In this document: in pieces, positions 20,996 to 30,359 of the stretch
Position numbering within the stretch: position 1 is the stretch's first letter
Layout of the letters: each line of letters starts with the position of its first letter
From: Nymphaea colorata
Lineage: Eukaryota; Streptophyta; Magnoliopsida; Nymphaeales; Nymphaeaceae
Direction of reading: 5' to 3'
DNA: 35,978 bases
Assembly: GCF_008831285.2 (NCBI RefSeq)
Contig: NW_022205258.1
Location: 1 to 35,978, forward strand
Notes under the pieces: model-generated
What the model saw: only the letters and a program-made list of their open reading frames with translations
Database searches by the model: none
Told to the model about the DNA's origin: nothing
Made by a program: the position numbers and the translations under genes

Positions 20996-21950
20996 ATCTC
21001 CCCATGGCCAAAGGAGATAGCACTCAACCTCTTTTTAGAGACAAGAGACTATGCTCAAGTGCACCGGAAGCATGAGAAGATGAGATGATATTTTATTTTA
21101 TGATTAAATCATGTTCTTTCAAGTATTCTTATTGTTGTTATTTTTCATTAATATGTTCTTATTATTATGTTATTCCTATTTTCTTGAACATAATCTTGTT
21201 GATTGTTTTCATTTTCACTTCTCATCTTCATCTCCCCATGACCAAAGGATATAGCACTCAACCTCTTTTTAGAGACAAGAGACTATGCTCAAGTGCACCG
21301 GGAGCATGAGAAGATGAGATGATATTTTATTTTATGATTAAATCATGTTCTTTCAAGTATTCTTGTTGTTGTTGTTCTTTCTCTTCATGAATATATTCTT
21401 GTTGTTATTGTTATTTCCTTTCTTCAATATAACCTTGTTCTTGTTATTTTCTTTTCTCTCTTTCTCCTCTCCCCATGGCCAAAGGAGATAACACTCAACC
21501 TCTTTTTAGAGGCAAGAGGCTATGCTCAAGTGCATGGGAAGCATGGAAGGATGAGATGATCTTTCATTTCGTGATTGAATCATGTTTTCTCTTTTATTAA
21601 ATATGGCATTGTTTTTCTTACTATATTTTCTCCTCATCTTCATCTCCCTATGGCTAAAGGAGGTAGCACTCAATCTCCTTTTAGAGATAAGAGGTTATGC
21701 TCAAGTGCACTGGGAGCATGGAAAGACGAGATGATCTTTTATTTTAATCATGTTATTTCTTTTCATTAATACTTGTTTGTTGTTCTTTTGCTTCATCTTA
21801 TTTTTCTCTATTCCTTATTGCCCCATGGCCGAGATAGCTCTCAATCTCTATTTTAGAGTCAAGAGGCTATACTCAAGTGCACCGGAAACATGAGAAGATG
21901 AGGTGACATATCATTTCATAGTTACATCATGTCCTCCCTCCTAATTGAAC
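20996..21950 (+). repeat. Five-unit tandem array with a short ATG frame per unit
   Basis: Units begin at 20996, 21230, 21467, 21642 and 21817 (steps 234, 237, 175, 175). The core starts at CTCCCCATGGCCAAAGGAGA, continues through ACTCAACCTCTTTTTAGAG and ATGCTCAAGTGCACC, and ends at GAAGATGAGATGAT; spacers are CT- and TTG-rich. Units 1-4 open at the shared ATG with MAKGDSTQPLFRDKRLCSSA or close variants: 23 codons in units 1-2, longer in 3-4. Unit 5 has lost four bases and the frame. In relatives a and c the block occurs once and stops after MAM, so conserved peptide function is unlikely. Confidence 0.9.
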
Positions 21951-22539
21951 CTTTCACTTTCCGTCATCCTCTTTCTCTTTTTCCTTCCTTGAATGTTGTC
22001 TATATATTTTCCATGCATAGTTGCTTGGTTTTCTACTTATATGTGAATGTATGATGGGAATGAGAGTGTGGTTTGGGGACTCTTTATTTTCATATTAATT
22101 TTTGAAGTTGGGAATTGTCCAACCTGGGATAAACCCTCACAAAAATGTATATGTTAATATGCATTTGTATGTCATTTTACGCTAGTTTCCTTGTTAATCA
22201 TCCCATTAGAAATCCTAACGAGTGTGTCGTTATGTTGCTTGTTTTCTTCCATACCCAATGGTGGAAGAAATATATCCCTTACAATAAACTAAATAATAAC
22301 ATTCTTTGCTTATTTTCTAAAACATTTTCAAAAGGAACCTTCTAACATGGCCCTAGGGACTTAGCTTAGACTTTTGTATGAGTCCAAGCTCCCCTCCGGC
22401 CCACATTAAACTTGAAGTTGGTAATTTTAAGTTATTCCTTGATTTCTAATCTTGTGAAGGTATGGATGTATACACATGTTATATACATCTATGCCAACAT
22501 GATGACCCCCAACTTTCTCTCTCTATGCTTTCATTTTTC

Positions 22540-22632
22540 ATTTTATAAATTTTCATATGTGCATGAATACGTATGTACATGTGCTTCATTTCCTCTCTTT
22601 CAAATATTTATTCATTTTTTCAAGACAAATAT
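22540..22632 (-). repeat. Perfect 93-base inverted duplication, right copy
   Basis: Reverse complement of 14753-14845 with no mismatch that I can see. It is bounded on the right by family A sequence from 22634. It lies just after LTR-like copy b. Confidence 0.85.
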
Positions 22633-22633
22633 C

Positions 22634-22872
22634 AATTAAGAAATTGGATAGGATTCAGGTTTAATAAAGGACATCTGACTGGATCCTGATTCAGATTTGG
22701 ATGTACATATACATCCAACTGGATTTGGATTTAGATTCAGACACGGATTGGATTGAATTTTAAATAAAAATCTTATATTCAAATGCTCTTACATTTTAAA
22801 AATCAGCCAGAATTGATTCAAAATTCGAATTCAGATTGTGATATTGGATTTTAGATCCATTGTTTGTATTTT
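22634..22872 (+). repeat. Family A repeat copy
   Basis: Closely matches 13308-13538 over about 230 bases in the same direction. It stops at TTGTTTGTATT, where an inverted family B copy begins. Confidence 0.85.
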
Positions 22873-22998
22873 GGATTTTTGTCTCCTATATATGGGCCTA
22901 GTTGTTTCCAAGTTTGAGACGATAAGGGGAGAAAAAGGATAATCCAAACATATTCTGCAAGAGAGACCCCCACAACACAGGAAGCCCTGGTACAAGTT
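22872..22998 (-). repeat. Family B repeat, inverted copy
   Basis: On the minus strand it reads TTGTACCAGGGCTTCCTGTG, GGGGTCTCTCTTGCAGAATA and AGGCCCATATATAGGAGACA, matching 18836-18985. A frame of 101 codons across it (22851-23156) is a by-product and not a credible gene. Confidence 0.75.
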
Positions 22999-22999
22999 A

Positions 23000-24900
23000 A
23001 GTCTTTCGATTTCGACGATGGAAACAATAGGTATGATGTAGGAAAGAATGAGGAATGAAATCCTAATCCAAGCCGACCCTGAAACAGAGCCTCAGGGATT
23101 TGATCACATTCCCAGTCAGCACTAAAGGGAATCAATTTACAACAAAGCTTGATCACATCTTATGAAGACTGTGGCTCAGAGCATTAGCCTGAAAAACCAC
23201 AACCTTGCACTAAATTTAAATTTCAATCTTTAAGGGGCACTCATATGCAAATAAGATAAACTTGATGAGCCGGGGTGCCCACACCAACTACAACATTGCC
23301 ACTGGATCAGAGCCCAATTGGAAGTCTTATCTATCATTTGGTACTCTATTATAGCTTTCGTGGATGAATGGTCCCAAAATGCACATTTGAGACACTTTTG
23401 TCCAGCATATGAGGGTGCAAGCAAACACCAAAATGAACGTCTGTGACACTCAACTCTCTTATCTTTTTCTGTTTTATCAATTTTTTACATACCAATATGG
23501 AGTGGACCAAAGTTCTTACATACGCTAATACCTTGTCATTTATAGGGTGTTATAGACACCCAATCCGACCCAAACAAATAATAGATGGAATGGATGAAGT
23601 TCAGAAAAAATAATTACATCTCCTCAAACAAACAAGTGACCAAGTCTAAATTTTGTTTTTAAAACATCCGGTGTAAACAAACACTTGAAGAACCGACTGT
23701 TACAGGCCATAATGTTTTTATAAATGTTTACAGAAGCCAAAGTGATTTTTTTTTAAAAAAAATTGCCAACGATTAAGTTTACATTTCTCTACATCTGGGA
23801 CGGTACTACTGAACTCATGATCACTAGGTGAGCCACATTTTTTTTTCTCTAATTATTAAGGGCATTTTTTGACTTTTAACTTGGGTCATTTGGCACCCCA
23901 CCCCAACCATTGACTTGAGTGTTACGGGGCTAAGCATACCATCTATTACCTTGGCATGTGGAAGAACAACTTGAGCAAGACAAATTCCGGAGGGATAATT
24001 TGTCTGCATTTTGAGGTCAGTTGGATGAAGGGAACATCTTTTAGGAGAAAGATCTCATTTCGACAGAAAAACCCATCCTAGGGTTTAAGCATTCAGCACG
24101 CTACAGTGATGGGGGCGACACATTCAATACGAGTGCTGTCAATATTAAAACTAAGAAGTGAATCATTAACACTTGCTCATGCCATGTGAACTCTCACTAT
24201 ACAGGAACCTCACACCACTTCAGCACACACTTGACCCACTTGTAGGGCTATATAGGAGCGAGTCAAAATTAAGCTCGTTCAGCTTGGCTCGATCTTGTGT
24301 TTAGCTATACAAGGTCATCTTGAACTCAATTCGATAGACCAAGCCACACCTCGAGCATGACTCTTTTAAGTTTGCTTACCAACTCCCCATTTGACCAAAT
24401 TTCTTTCTTTGGTTTTAAGCTCTATCACCTGAGTGTGGGGTGTGGGTGCGGTTGCCGATGCGGGTGTGAGTGCCGGAGCAGCAAATTATAAAAAATTTAA
24501 ATTCTGCGGTGCGGTAAGGGTATTTTATTATTATTATTTTTATTAATTTATTATATATATAACAGAATAAGCATGCATATATTATTATTATAATTTAGTT
24601 ATCAATGTATATAACATACTTGAATAATTGTATTGCATAGTAAAATATCACAACAACATATATTATATAAGTCATTAGTAATATGGCATTCTAATTGGGC
24701 TCGGGTATGAGTTGGAGCAGCGCCCATGTCCAGTGCGCACCTGACTCGATGTGACTCGGGTGCGGTAGTAAAATAGAAGAGTCCGGGTGACTTAGGTTTT
24801 AAGTTTGAAAATTTCAAAAGAACACCTAGCTCATCGTCCTTGACCTCAGCCAGAACCAGTAGTGTAGCCACATTGTGGCTGGTGTGAAATCTTAAATATT
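23000..24900. other. Unassigned intergenic stretch
   Basis: No gene recognised in 1.9 kb. Short frames at 23230-23424, 23824-24009 and 24602-24871 lack motifs. 24425-24490 and 24690-24790 are GC-richer with repeated GGTGCGG-like words around an AT-rich middle, a look shared by many plant MITEs. I found no matching terminal repeats or target duplication. Confidence 0.4.
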
Positions 24901-24905
24901 TATTG

Positions 24906-24909
<4 letters not shown>

Positions 24910-24968
<59 letters not shown>
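24910..24968. repeat. (TA)n microsatellite
   Basis: Uninterrupted TA run of about 58 bases, 50 bases upstream of the LRR receptor-like relic. It may have helped cause the 5' truncation. Confidence 0.97.
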
Positions 24969-24970
<2 letters not shown>

Positions 24971-25016
24971 CCAGATTTGAGTTTGTTTAAACAAGTGCCC
25001 CTCCATTCAATTTCTT

Positions 25017-25584
25017 TTGACTCCATCGGAGCTCAGCCAATTCTCGAAGGCGACTAAGCTCGATTTGAGCTTCAACAACATATCTATTGAGATTGCTGCA
25101 TCACCGCGGGAGCGAAAGGGCTTGGACCCATATGGCGGGTTTGGTCAGCCTCGATTTGGCCTACACTTGGCTCGTCGGCACTATCCCGGCTTCCATGGCT
25201 TGCCTGTGCAACCTGACCTACCTGTCCCTAAACCACAACGGGCTCACCGGGGTCATACCATCTGGACTCGGTGGGCTTCCCTTGATTCACAACCTCAACC
25301 TCAACTACAACCGGCTCAGGGGGCAGGTGCCGTTCCGGAAGGAGGTGGTGGAGCGGTTGGGCCCCAAGCTCAAGCTCACCGGAAACGACGGCCTGTGTCT
25401 TGACTCGGAGATTGTTGGCACCGGCTTGGTCAAGTTGGACGTCGATGGCTGCATCTCTGACAATGTTGCCCAGTCATTGGCCCGTGATGGCTCAGTGGTG
25501 AGCTCGAGCGGGTCGAGTCTCAGATCGGATTCCTGGTACGGTGTGGCTCTGGCCCTGCTGCCTGCTAACCTCCTCACGTTATGA
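25017..25584 (+). pseudogene. TMM/RLP29-like LRR receptor-like protein, C-terminal fragment
   Basis: GC-rich coding block in AT-rich surroundings. The first frame (25017-about 25080) gives TPSELSQFSKATKLDLSFNN. After a degenerate junction another frame (25132-25584, stop at 25582-25584) gives LRRs (GLVSLDLAYTWLVGTIPASM, NLTYLSLNHNGLTGVIPSGL, IHNLNLNYNRLRGQVPF), then VVERLGPKLKLTGNDGLC and a Ser-rich tail ending in a weak hydrophobic stretch (GVALALLPANLLTL). The xVPF...KLxLxxNxGLC ending is the signature of TMM and RLP29-type receptor-like proteins, which have no kinase and act as membrane-anchored co-receptors (TMM in stomatal patterning). Intact members run to roughly 450-500 residues; here only about a third remains, with a frame change near 25085-25130. 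Which member it came from is uncertain. Confidence 0.75.
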
Positions 25585-25589
25585 CACTA

Positions 25590-25900
25590 GTGTCCTTTTC
25601 CACTGCTTTTTCTTATTATCTTTTTGTCTTGTGTAAAGAACATGAACAAAGTGTACATTTTTTGCGTTTTGAGTATACAAGAGGAGCCTGTTTTCACTTT
25701 TCATCTTCAGTTGAGTAATTAGACACAATTTGAGATTCTGTGTTCGCTTCTTTTGATTATATGTTTTGATATATATATATATATATATAAAGAAAGATAG
25801 AGATTGCATATTATAGAGGCCAATAGAGAGATCTACCTCGTTCAATGGGTCTGTTCAATTTAGAGTAGAGGATGGTTTCCTGGACTTCTCTTGATAATAA
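25590..25900. other. Downstream flank of the LRR relic, nothing recognised
   Basis: AT-rich, with a TA microsatellite at about 25770-25790. Could contain the former 3' UTR of the relic. No other feature. Confidence 0.4.
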
Positions 25901-26340
25901 AAGGATGTTCTGAGCTACGTGGAATCAGTACCTTCCGACCAAGGAGTTTTGTACTTGATAGATTCCGTTTTATACTGTTTGTGACCGATTCGGTACACCG
26001 ATCCGCGTTGAATACCGAAAGAGGGTTGTTTGAATTGTGAAGGGCGGTTCGCCACTATTTTTTTTGTTGCTCGCGGGACAAATCTCCAAGTTGCATGAAT
26101 GGTTTTGTCGGTACGAACGAACAAAGAAAAAGGAAATTGTAGTCAAACACGGCCCCGCTAGGCCCGTGGAACCATATGTGGAGTTGGAACACACTCTCTG
26201 CAAAGAGTGGGTACAGAGGCACCACCGAACTAATCCCCTTCGTACCCTTTGTTTTGCTTATTGTGGATCTTGGATCTCGGACTGTTTTACTTTGAAACGA
26301 ACGATATGCCTTACAACAATGCATGCAATGTCCATCTAAC
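25900..26340. other. Possible organelle-derived (mitochondrial-like) insertion
   Basis: Base composition and word use change here: balanced GC, few A/T runs, CG-containing words such as GGTACACCGATCCGCGTTGA and CGGCCCCGCTAGGCCCGTGG. Both strands have overlapping long open frames (26037-26339 plus; 26055-26324 and 25970-26203 minus), as is common in plant mitochondrial intergenic DNA. I cannot assign a known mitochondrial gene, so the origin is a guess from style. Confidence 0.3.
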
Positions 26341-26342
26341 GT

Positions 26343-27600
26343 GTGTCAACACCCGAATTTTTCCACATTAAAATTGAAGCAATATGAAAATTTTACAAGA
26401 GTTGTGAAATTTTGCAATTTCAAAGCCAATTTTGAACCTAAATGTAATTTGGATTTGAATCATGAATTTAACCCATGGCATGAATCCCAATGCAGGATTA
26501 TGAGTCCAAACTATGTCCAAATTAGGTTTTGACATTCAAATTCAATTACAAATGTCATTTGACATCCAAATCTAATTACAAATGTCATTTGACATTCAAA
26601 TTCAATTACAAATGTCATTTGACATTCAAATTCAATTACAAATGCCATTTGACATTCAAATTCAATTACAAATGTCATTTGAAATTCAAATCCAATTGCA
26701 AATGTCATTTGAAATCCAAATTCAATTGCAAATGTCATTTGAAATCCAAGTCCAATTGCAAAATTCAAATTTTGACTTAGATCTAAAAATTGGATCTAAT
26801 TCAGTCTAGAATGCTACGTGAGACCCATGTGTGGGCCCCACCTAACCCGTGTGGTCAAGAGCCCCCCCAGGGTTCACACCCGTCATTCAAAAATAAATAA
26901 ATAAATGTTTTCTCCCAATTAAATGAAAAAACCATTTTCAAGGAGAAATGAATGATATCATAACTAAAAACTTAGGAAAAGAGAAACATTTATGCATCTC
27001 TCTCTTCTTTAACTAGGTCCTCTTTAAAGAGTTTTCAATCTTCGAGAAGCAATAACTAGGCTGGTCAAACCCACTTAATTCAAGTAGGTTCGACCCTAGT
27101 GCACCCAAGTCTTAGCTAGGCTCAGTCAACATGAGCTCAGCTTGGTCAAAAACTAGGTCTGTCTCACGATCCAATTAATGGACGAAAATAGACTTTGACC
27201 AAACCAAACCCACTTTAACTAAACCCAGTTAAAGTACAATTTAGCTCAACTAAGAGCTTTCTTATCTCAAATTTATCAAATTACCTCAAACAAAGTCAAA
27301 CTATTTGCAATTGAGCTTTGACTTTGGTCAATTGGTCGAAATAGACTAATGTGGATAATTTTGCCCCTCTGATCAAATTGAGATTACAGAGCCTAAATTG
27401 ACTTATGAAAGACAAATAAATATTTGGATTTGTCAAATAGATAAATCAAATACCAAATTAAAATTCAATTTTTCAAACAAAAGTTTGATTCAGTTGAAAT
27501 CCATCCTCAATCAAATTATGGATGAAAATACCCTTTTCGAGCCAAATTTGATAGAATTTTCAAATTTTATTCAAATTTAAATTGGATGATCATAATTTGG
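26343..27600 (+). mobile_element. Possible LTR or other repeat
   Basis: Begins TGTCAACACCCGAATTTTTC, a start often seen in plant gypsy-type LTRs. It contains the 30-base tandem array and long AT-rich stretches with many TCAAA/CAAATT words. No second copy is in the window and the end is not defined, so this is tentative. Confidence 0.3.
26531..26760 (+). repeat. 30-base tandem array, about 7.7 units
   Basis: The unit is roughly GACATTCAAATTCAATTACA plus AATGTCATTT. The AATGTCATTT core starts at 26551 and every 30 bases to 26731. Later units change GACATTC to GAAATCC and TTACA to TTGCA, a gradient along the array. Because 30 is divisible by three, long artificial frames run through it on both strands; they are not genes. 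Confidence 0.97.
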
Positions 27601-28280
27601 CATTTGGAGCTTAATTTTTTTTTGTTACGTCCATGTTCTACAAGACTCCAGATCTATGTAACCTAGTTCTATTTCTTTGGTATTTTCAAGCATGAAAAAA
27701 TGCATGAAGCCAATCCCATAAACATGCCGATGGCCATATCTATAAAATTATTTTCTGTAACAGTACGAAGTTCAAGGATGCTATTTCATATTGAAATTGT
27801 GGAAGCATTGCAATATGTGACCCATATCTCGCTGTTATTGCCTTCAGTGTGAATAGGGGAAAAGTGAATTCCTTGAAGCATTTTTAAGATTAATCTAATT
27901 AATGTTTAAAGAGCATTAACAAATAGGGTGACGAGTGCAAGTATGCTGGGTTCTTGGGGTTCATGCAAACTTTACAATTTTAAGATTCTCATTTTTAAAC
28001 AAAGTGTACTTGGATACTCTGTGAGCGATAAAGACTTTTTGACCTTTATCGAGTTTATTCATGTGCTGGGAATGTGTTACTATGCAAGATGAAACTTGGA
28101 CTAGGAGAAGGATGAGAGCTTAAGAAAATAATCCAAAACATGTCAAGGTTATTTTGTGATGGAACACTTGAGGTTAGTAAACTGGGCCTTCAGGCAATTC
28201 CGCTTACAATGGAACCTTGAATTTGACCTGGTTCGACCAAGAACCTGGCTTGGTTCTCAGGAGAGGAAGCAACTATCTGG
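27600..28280. other. Unassigned intergenic stretch
   Basis: No gene, RNA or repeat recognised. Composition is ordinary for the window. Confidence 0.45.
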
Positions 28281-28281
28281 C

Positions 28282-28800
28282 TTGTTGGCCAATTCATTCC
28301 CAAATGCCTTTACCAAGTAAAAAGCTCGTCAAAAGTTCGTTGACCATCTGGGTGAATGTAGTGGACCTATGATCCGGTAGAGAGCCGATGCTCCTACCCA
28401 ATTTCTTGTCTCCCCAAGGTACAAGATCTGTTTTCAGTGCTTTAAAGGTACTATCATCTTGTTGGGCTCCAATTTGTGCATTGGTGACCCCTCTTTGTAG
28501 CACAGGACGTTGACACCCCTAACACTCAAAATAAACATAGTTGACATTGCCATCCGACATATATAAAAAAAATAGCAAAGTTAGAATAATTATTCAAAGT
28601 AAAGCTCACCAAACATCATAGTGCTTAAGGCAATCACTTTTTCCATTTAAGTGTTAAAAAAGCAGCATAAATCCACCAAAATAAAAGATACAATTTGTAC
28701 AACCAAAAGCCTCATTCAGTGGGTTGCACACATGAACATGAACATGTAGACACACATTTATATGCATTGATAGAACAAGAAAAAAGATGGAATGTAACCT
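28282..28800 (+). repeat. Dispersed repeat family R3, copy
   Basis: Starts at TGTTGGCCAATTCATT and matches 33148-33600 in the same direction, with the best identity from AACACTCAAAATAAACATAG to GATAGAACAAGA. The inverted third copy is at 1-293. The start TGTTGG would suit an LTR, but the other end lacks a clear CA and the flanks show no target duplication that I can find. Confidence 0.8.
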
Positions 28801-29085
28801 GAACATTCCCTTGGGCCACAAATCAGGGTTATTTATTAATCATCTGATGTCTGCAGTTATTTCTTTTTATGTAGATGAGCCCACTTCTAGTGGATTTATT
28901 GACTACTTGAGATTGACTAAGACCCATCTCCCAATAACTTGTTTGGGTATGCCTCTTTGTCAAGGGAACTTCAGAAGTGACTATTGTGTGGAATTTGAAG
29001 GGAAAGTTACAGAAAAATTATCATTCTAGAAGTGCCGCTCGCTCGATCTCTTATTGTTTCGATGATAAAAATCCGGAAAAAACCA
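28800..29085. other. Unassigned spacer
   Basis: An 80-codon plus-strand frame ends at 29029 with no recognisable motif. Nothing else seen. Confidence 0.4.
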
Positions 29086-29089
29086 TGAA

Positions 29090-29449
29090 AGACTCAACCT
29101 GTACCAAGGCTTCCTGTGTTGCGGGGGATTGTCTCTTGCAGAATATCTTCTGATTATTATTTTTCTCCTCTAACGGACTTGTGTTCTTGATCGTTGCACT
29201 TATTTTCTCAAACTTGGAATAATTAAGATAATATTGTCTCACACTTGGAAGAATTAAGATAATAAGATTGTTTTGCATTTGAACCTTTTCTATCAGTCTT
29301 TGAGATTTGAAAACTTTGGTGAATAAATTGGTTGGTTGTGTGAATATTTTGCAAAAACAAAAGTGAAGATTTCTTAAAATCATTTGAAAAGTCGAATAAT
29401 TTAGGTCTTTTACCTAGGTTCTTAAGTTTTCCAAATGTAACATTATTAC

Positions 29450-29450
<1 letters not shown>
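29090..29450 (+). repeat. Family B repeat copy
   Basis: Matches 18836-19185 in the same direction: AACCTGTACCAAGGCTTCC, TTGTGTTCTTGATCGTTGCA, CAGTCTTTGAGATTTGAAAA, ATAAATTGGTTG, TTAAGTTTTCCAAATGTAAC. It includes an internal duplicated ACTTGGAA(T/G)AATTAAGATAAT (about 29213 and 29242). Minus-strand frames across it are not credible genes. Confidence 0.75.

Positions 29451-29492
<42 letters not shown>
29450..29492. repeat. (TC)n(TA)n microsatellite
   Basis: TC run of about 20 bases followed by a TA run of about 24 bases, at the very end of the family B copy. Confidence 0.97.
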
Positions 29493-29689
29493 CATGGTTG
29501 TACATTACATGAGACTGAGGTAACCGAGTGGTAGCCATGCCTGCATGCATGAACAGGAATTACAAGTCTTTAATTTATGTATATATTCTCTTTTATAAAA
29601 TTTCTCATTTACTTCCTGAAAATGTAGAAGACTCAACTCCTCCTCCGGCACACATTGCTTCACATTTCCAAATCGAGTGGCACGGTTCA

Positions 29690-29960
29690 TGATTACATTT
29701 AAAAAATATGAAAAAATGCAAGAAATGAAAAAAACAGGAAAATAAGAGAAAAATGAGAACAAACATGTTTTTTGTTTTGGCATTTTTCTCAAATTTATTT
29801 TTCATGTTTTTAAAACGGATTTTATAAAAAAAATTGCATTTGTTGTGACCATATTTACTAACTAAATTTGGTTGTCATCTATGGCAACCTGTGAGTGGTG
29901 GTTGTCATCAGTAAGACAAACATGTGCAACAACTCAGAGAGAAAGTTGCGTGCATTTAGC
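29690..29960 (+). repeat. AT-rich repeat family copy
   Basis: AAATTTGGTTGTCATCTATG, GCAACCTGTGAGTGGTGGTT and GTCATCAGTAAG match the minus strand at 10990-11080. The preceding A/T-rich stretch resembles the other family members. Confidence 0.55.
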
Positions 29961-29964
29961 GCAC

Positions 29965-30355
29965 CATGCGCAATAAAAGAGGAAAAACATTTCTTAATTT
30001 ATTAAAAAAAAATGTCCTTTATAGCCTTTTTACTTCTTTCTTTTTCAATGTGGACTAAAGGTATTTTAGTCATTAACCATGCTAGCACATGAAAATTAGT
30101 GCACCAATATAACGTATATAACTAGATTGGGCAAAATATAGGGTGGTTCCACGATAGCAGGAATTGTATAGTGGCAACCTACGTCATAAAATAAGCAACG
30201 ACTGGATGGTGTTGAGTACGCTGTATTCTGGGACAGGCCATGAATTTATCAGGTTAGATTAAAATATACGTTGTTCATATATTTTTGAAAAAAATTGGAC
30301 ATGGTTGATGAATGGGCTTGAAGAAGACGAGACATTCATTCCAATAAATGTTTCC
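29965..30355. other. Unassigned spacer
   Basis: No feature recognised between the AT-rich repeat and the long inverted repeat. Confidence 0.4.
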
Positions 30356-30359
30356 ATTA

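Larger units (their letters stand above)
20100..22440 (+). mobile_element. LTR-like element copy b, with two tandem arrays
   Basis: Same family as 2045-3830 and 34060-35978 by the shared TATAAATA promoter block, the CTCCCCATGGCC block, the TTGAAGTTGGGAATTGTCCAAC block (22100), and the ACCCAATGGTGG(A/G)AGA block (22252). Upstream of the TATA motif (20711) lies a 72-base tandem array. Downstream lies a CT-rich leader and a five-unit array of a block present once in its relatives. Start and end are estimates. No gag, pol or primer-binding site seen. Confidence 0.65.

Noticed and set aside
22851-23156. 101-codon minus-strand frame
   Set aside because: It spans the junction of a family A and an inverted family B repeat and has no family resemblance.
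26531-26760. Regularly spaced direct repeats that might suggest a CRISPR array
   Set aside because: Units are contiguous without unique spacers, no cas genes are present, and the surroundings are plant nuclear.
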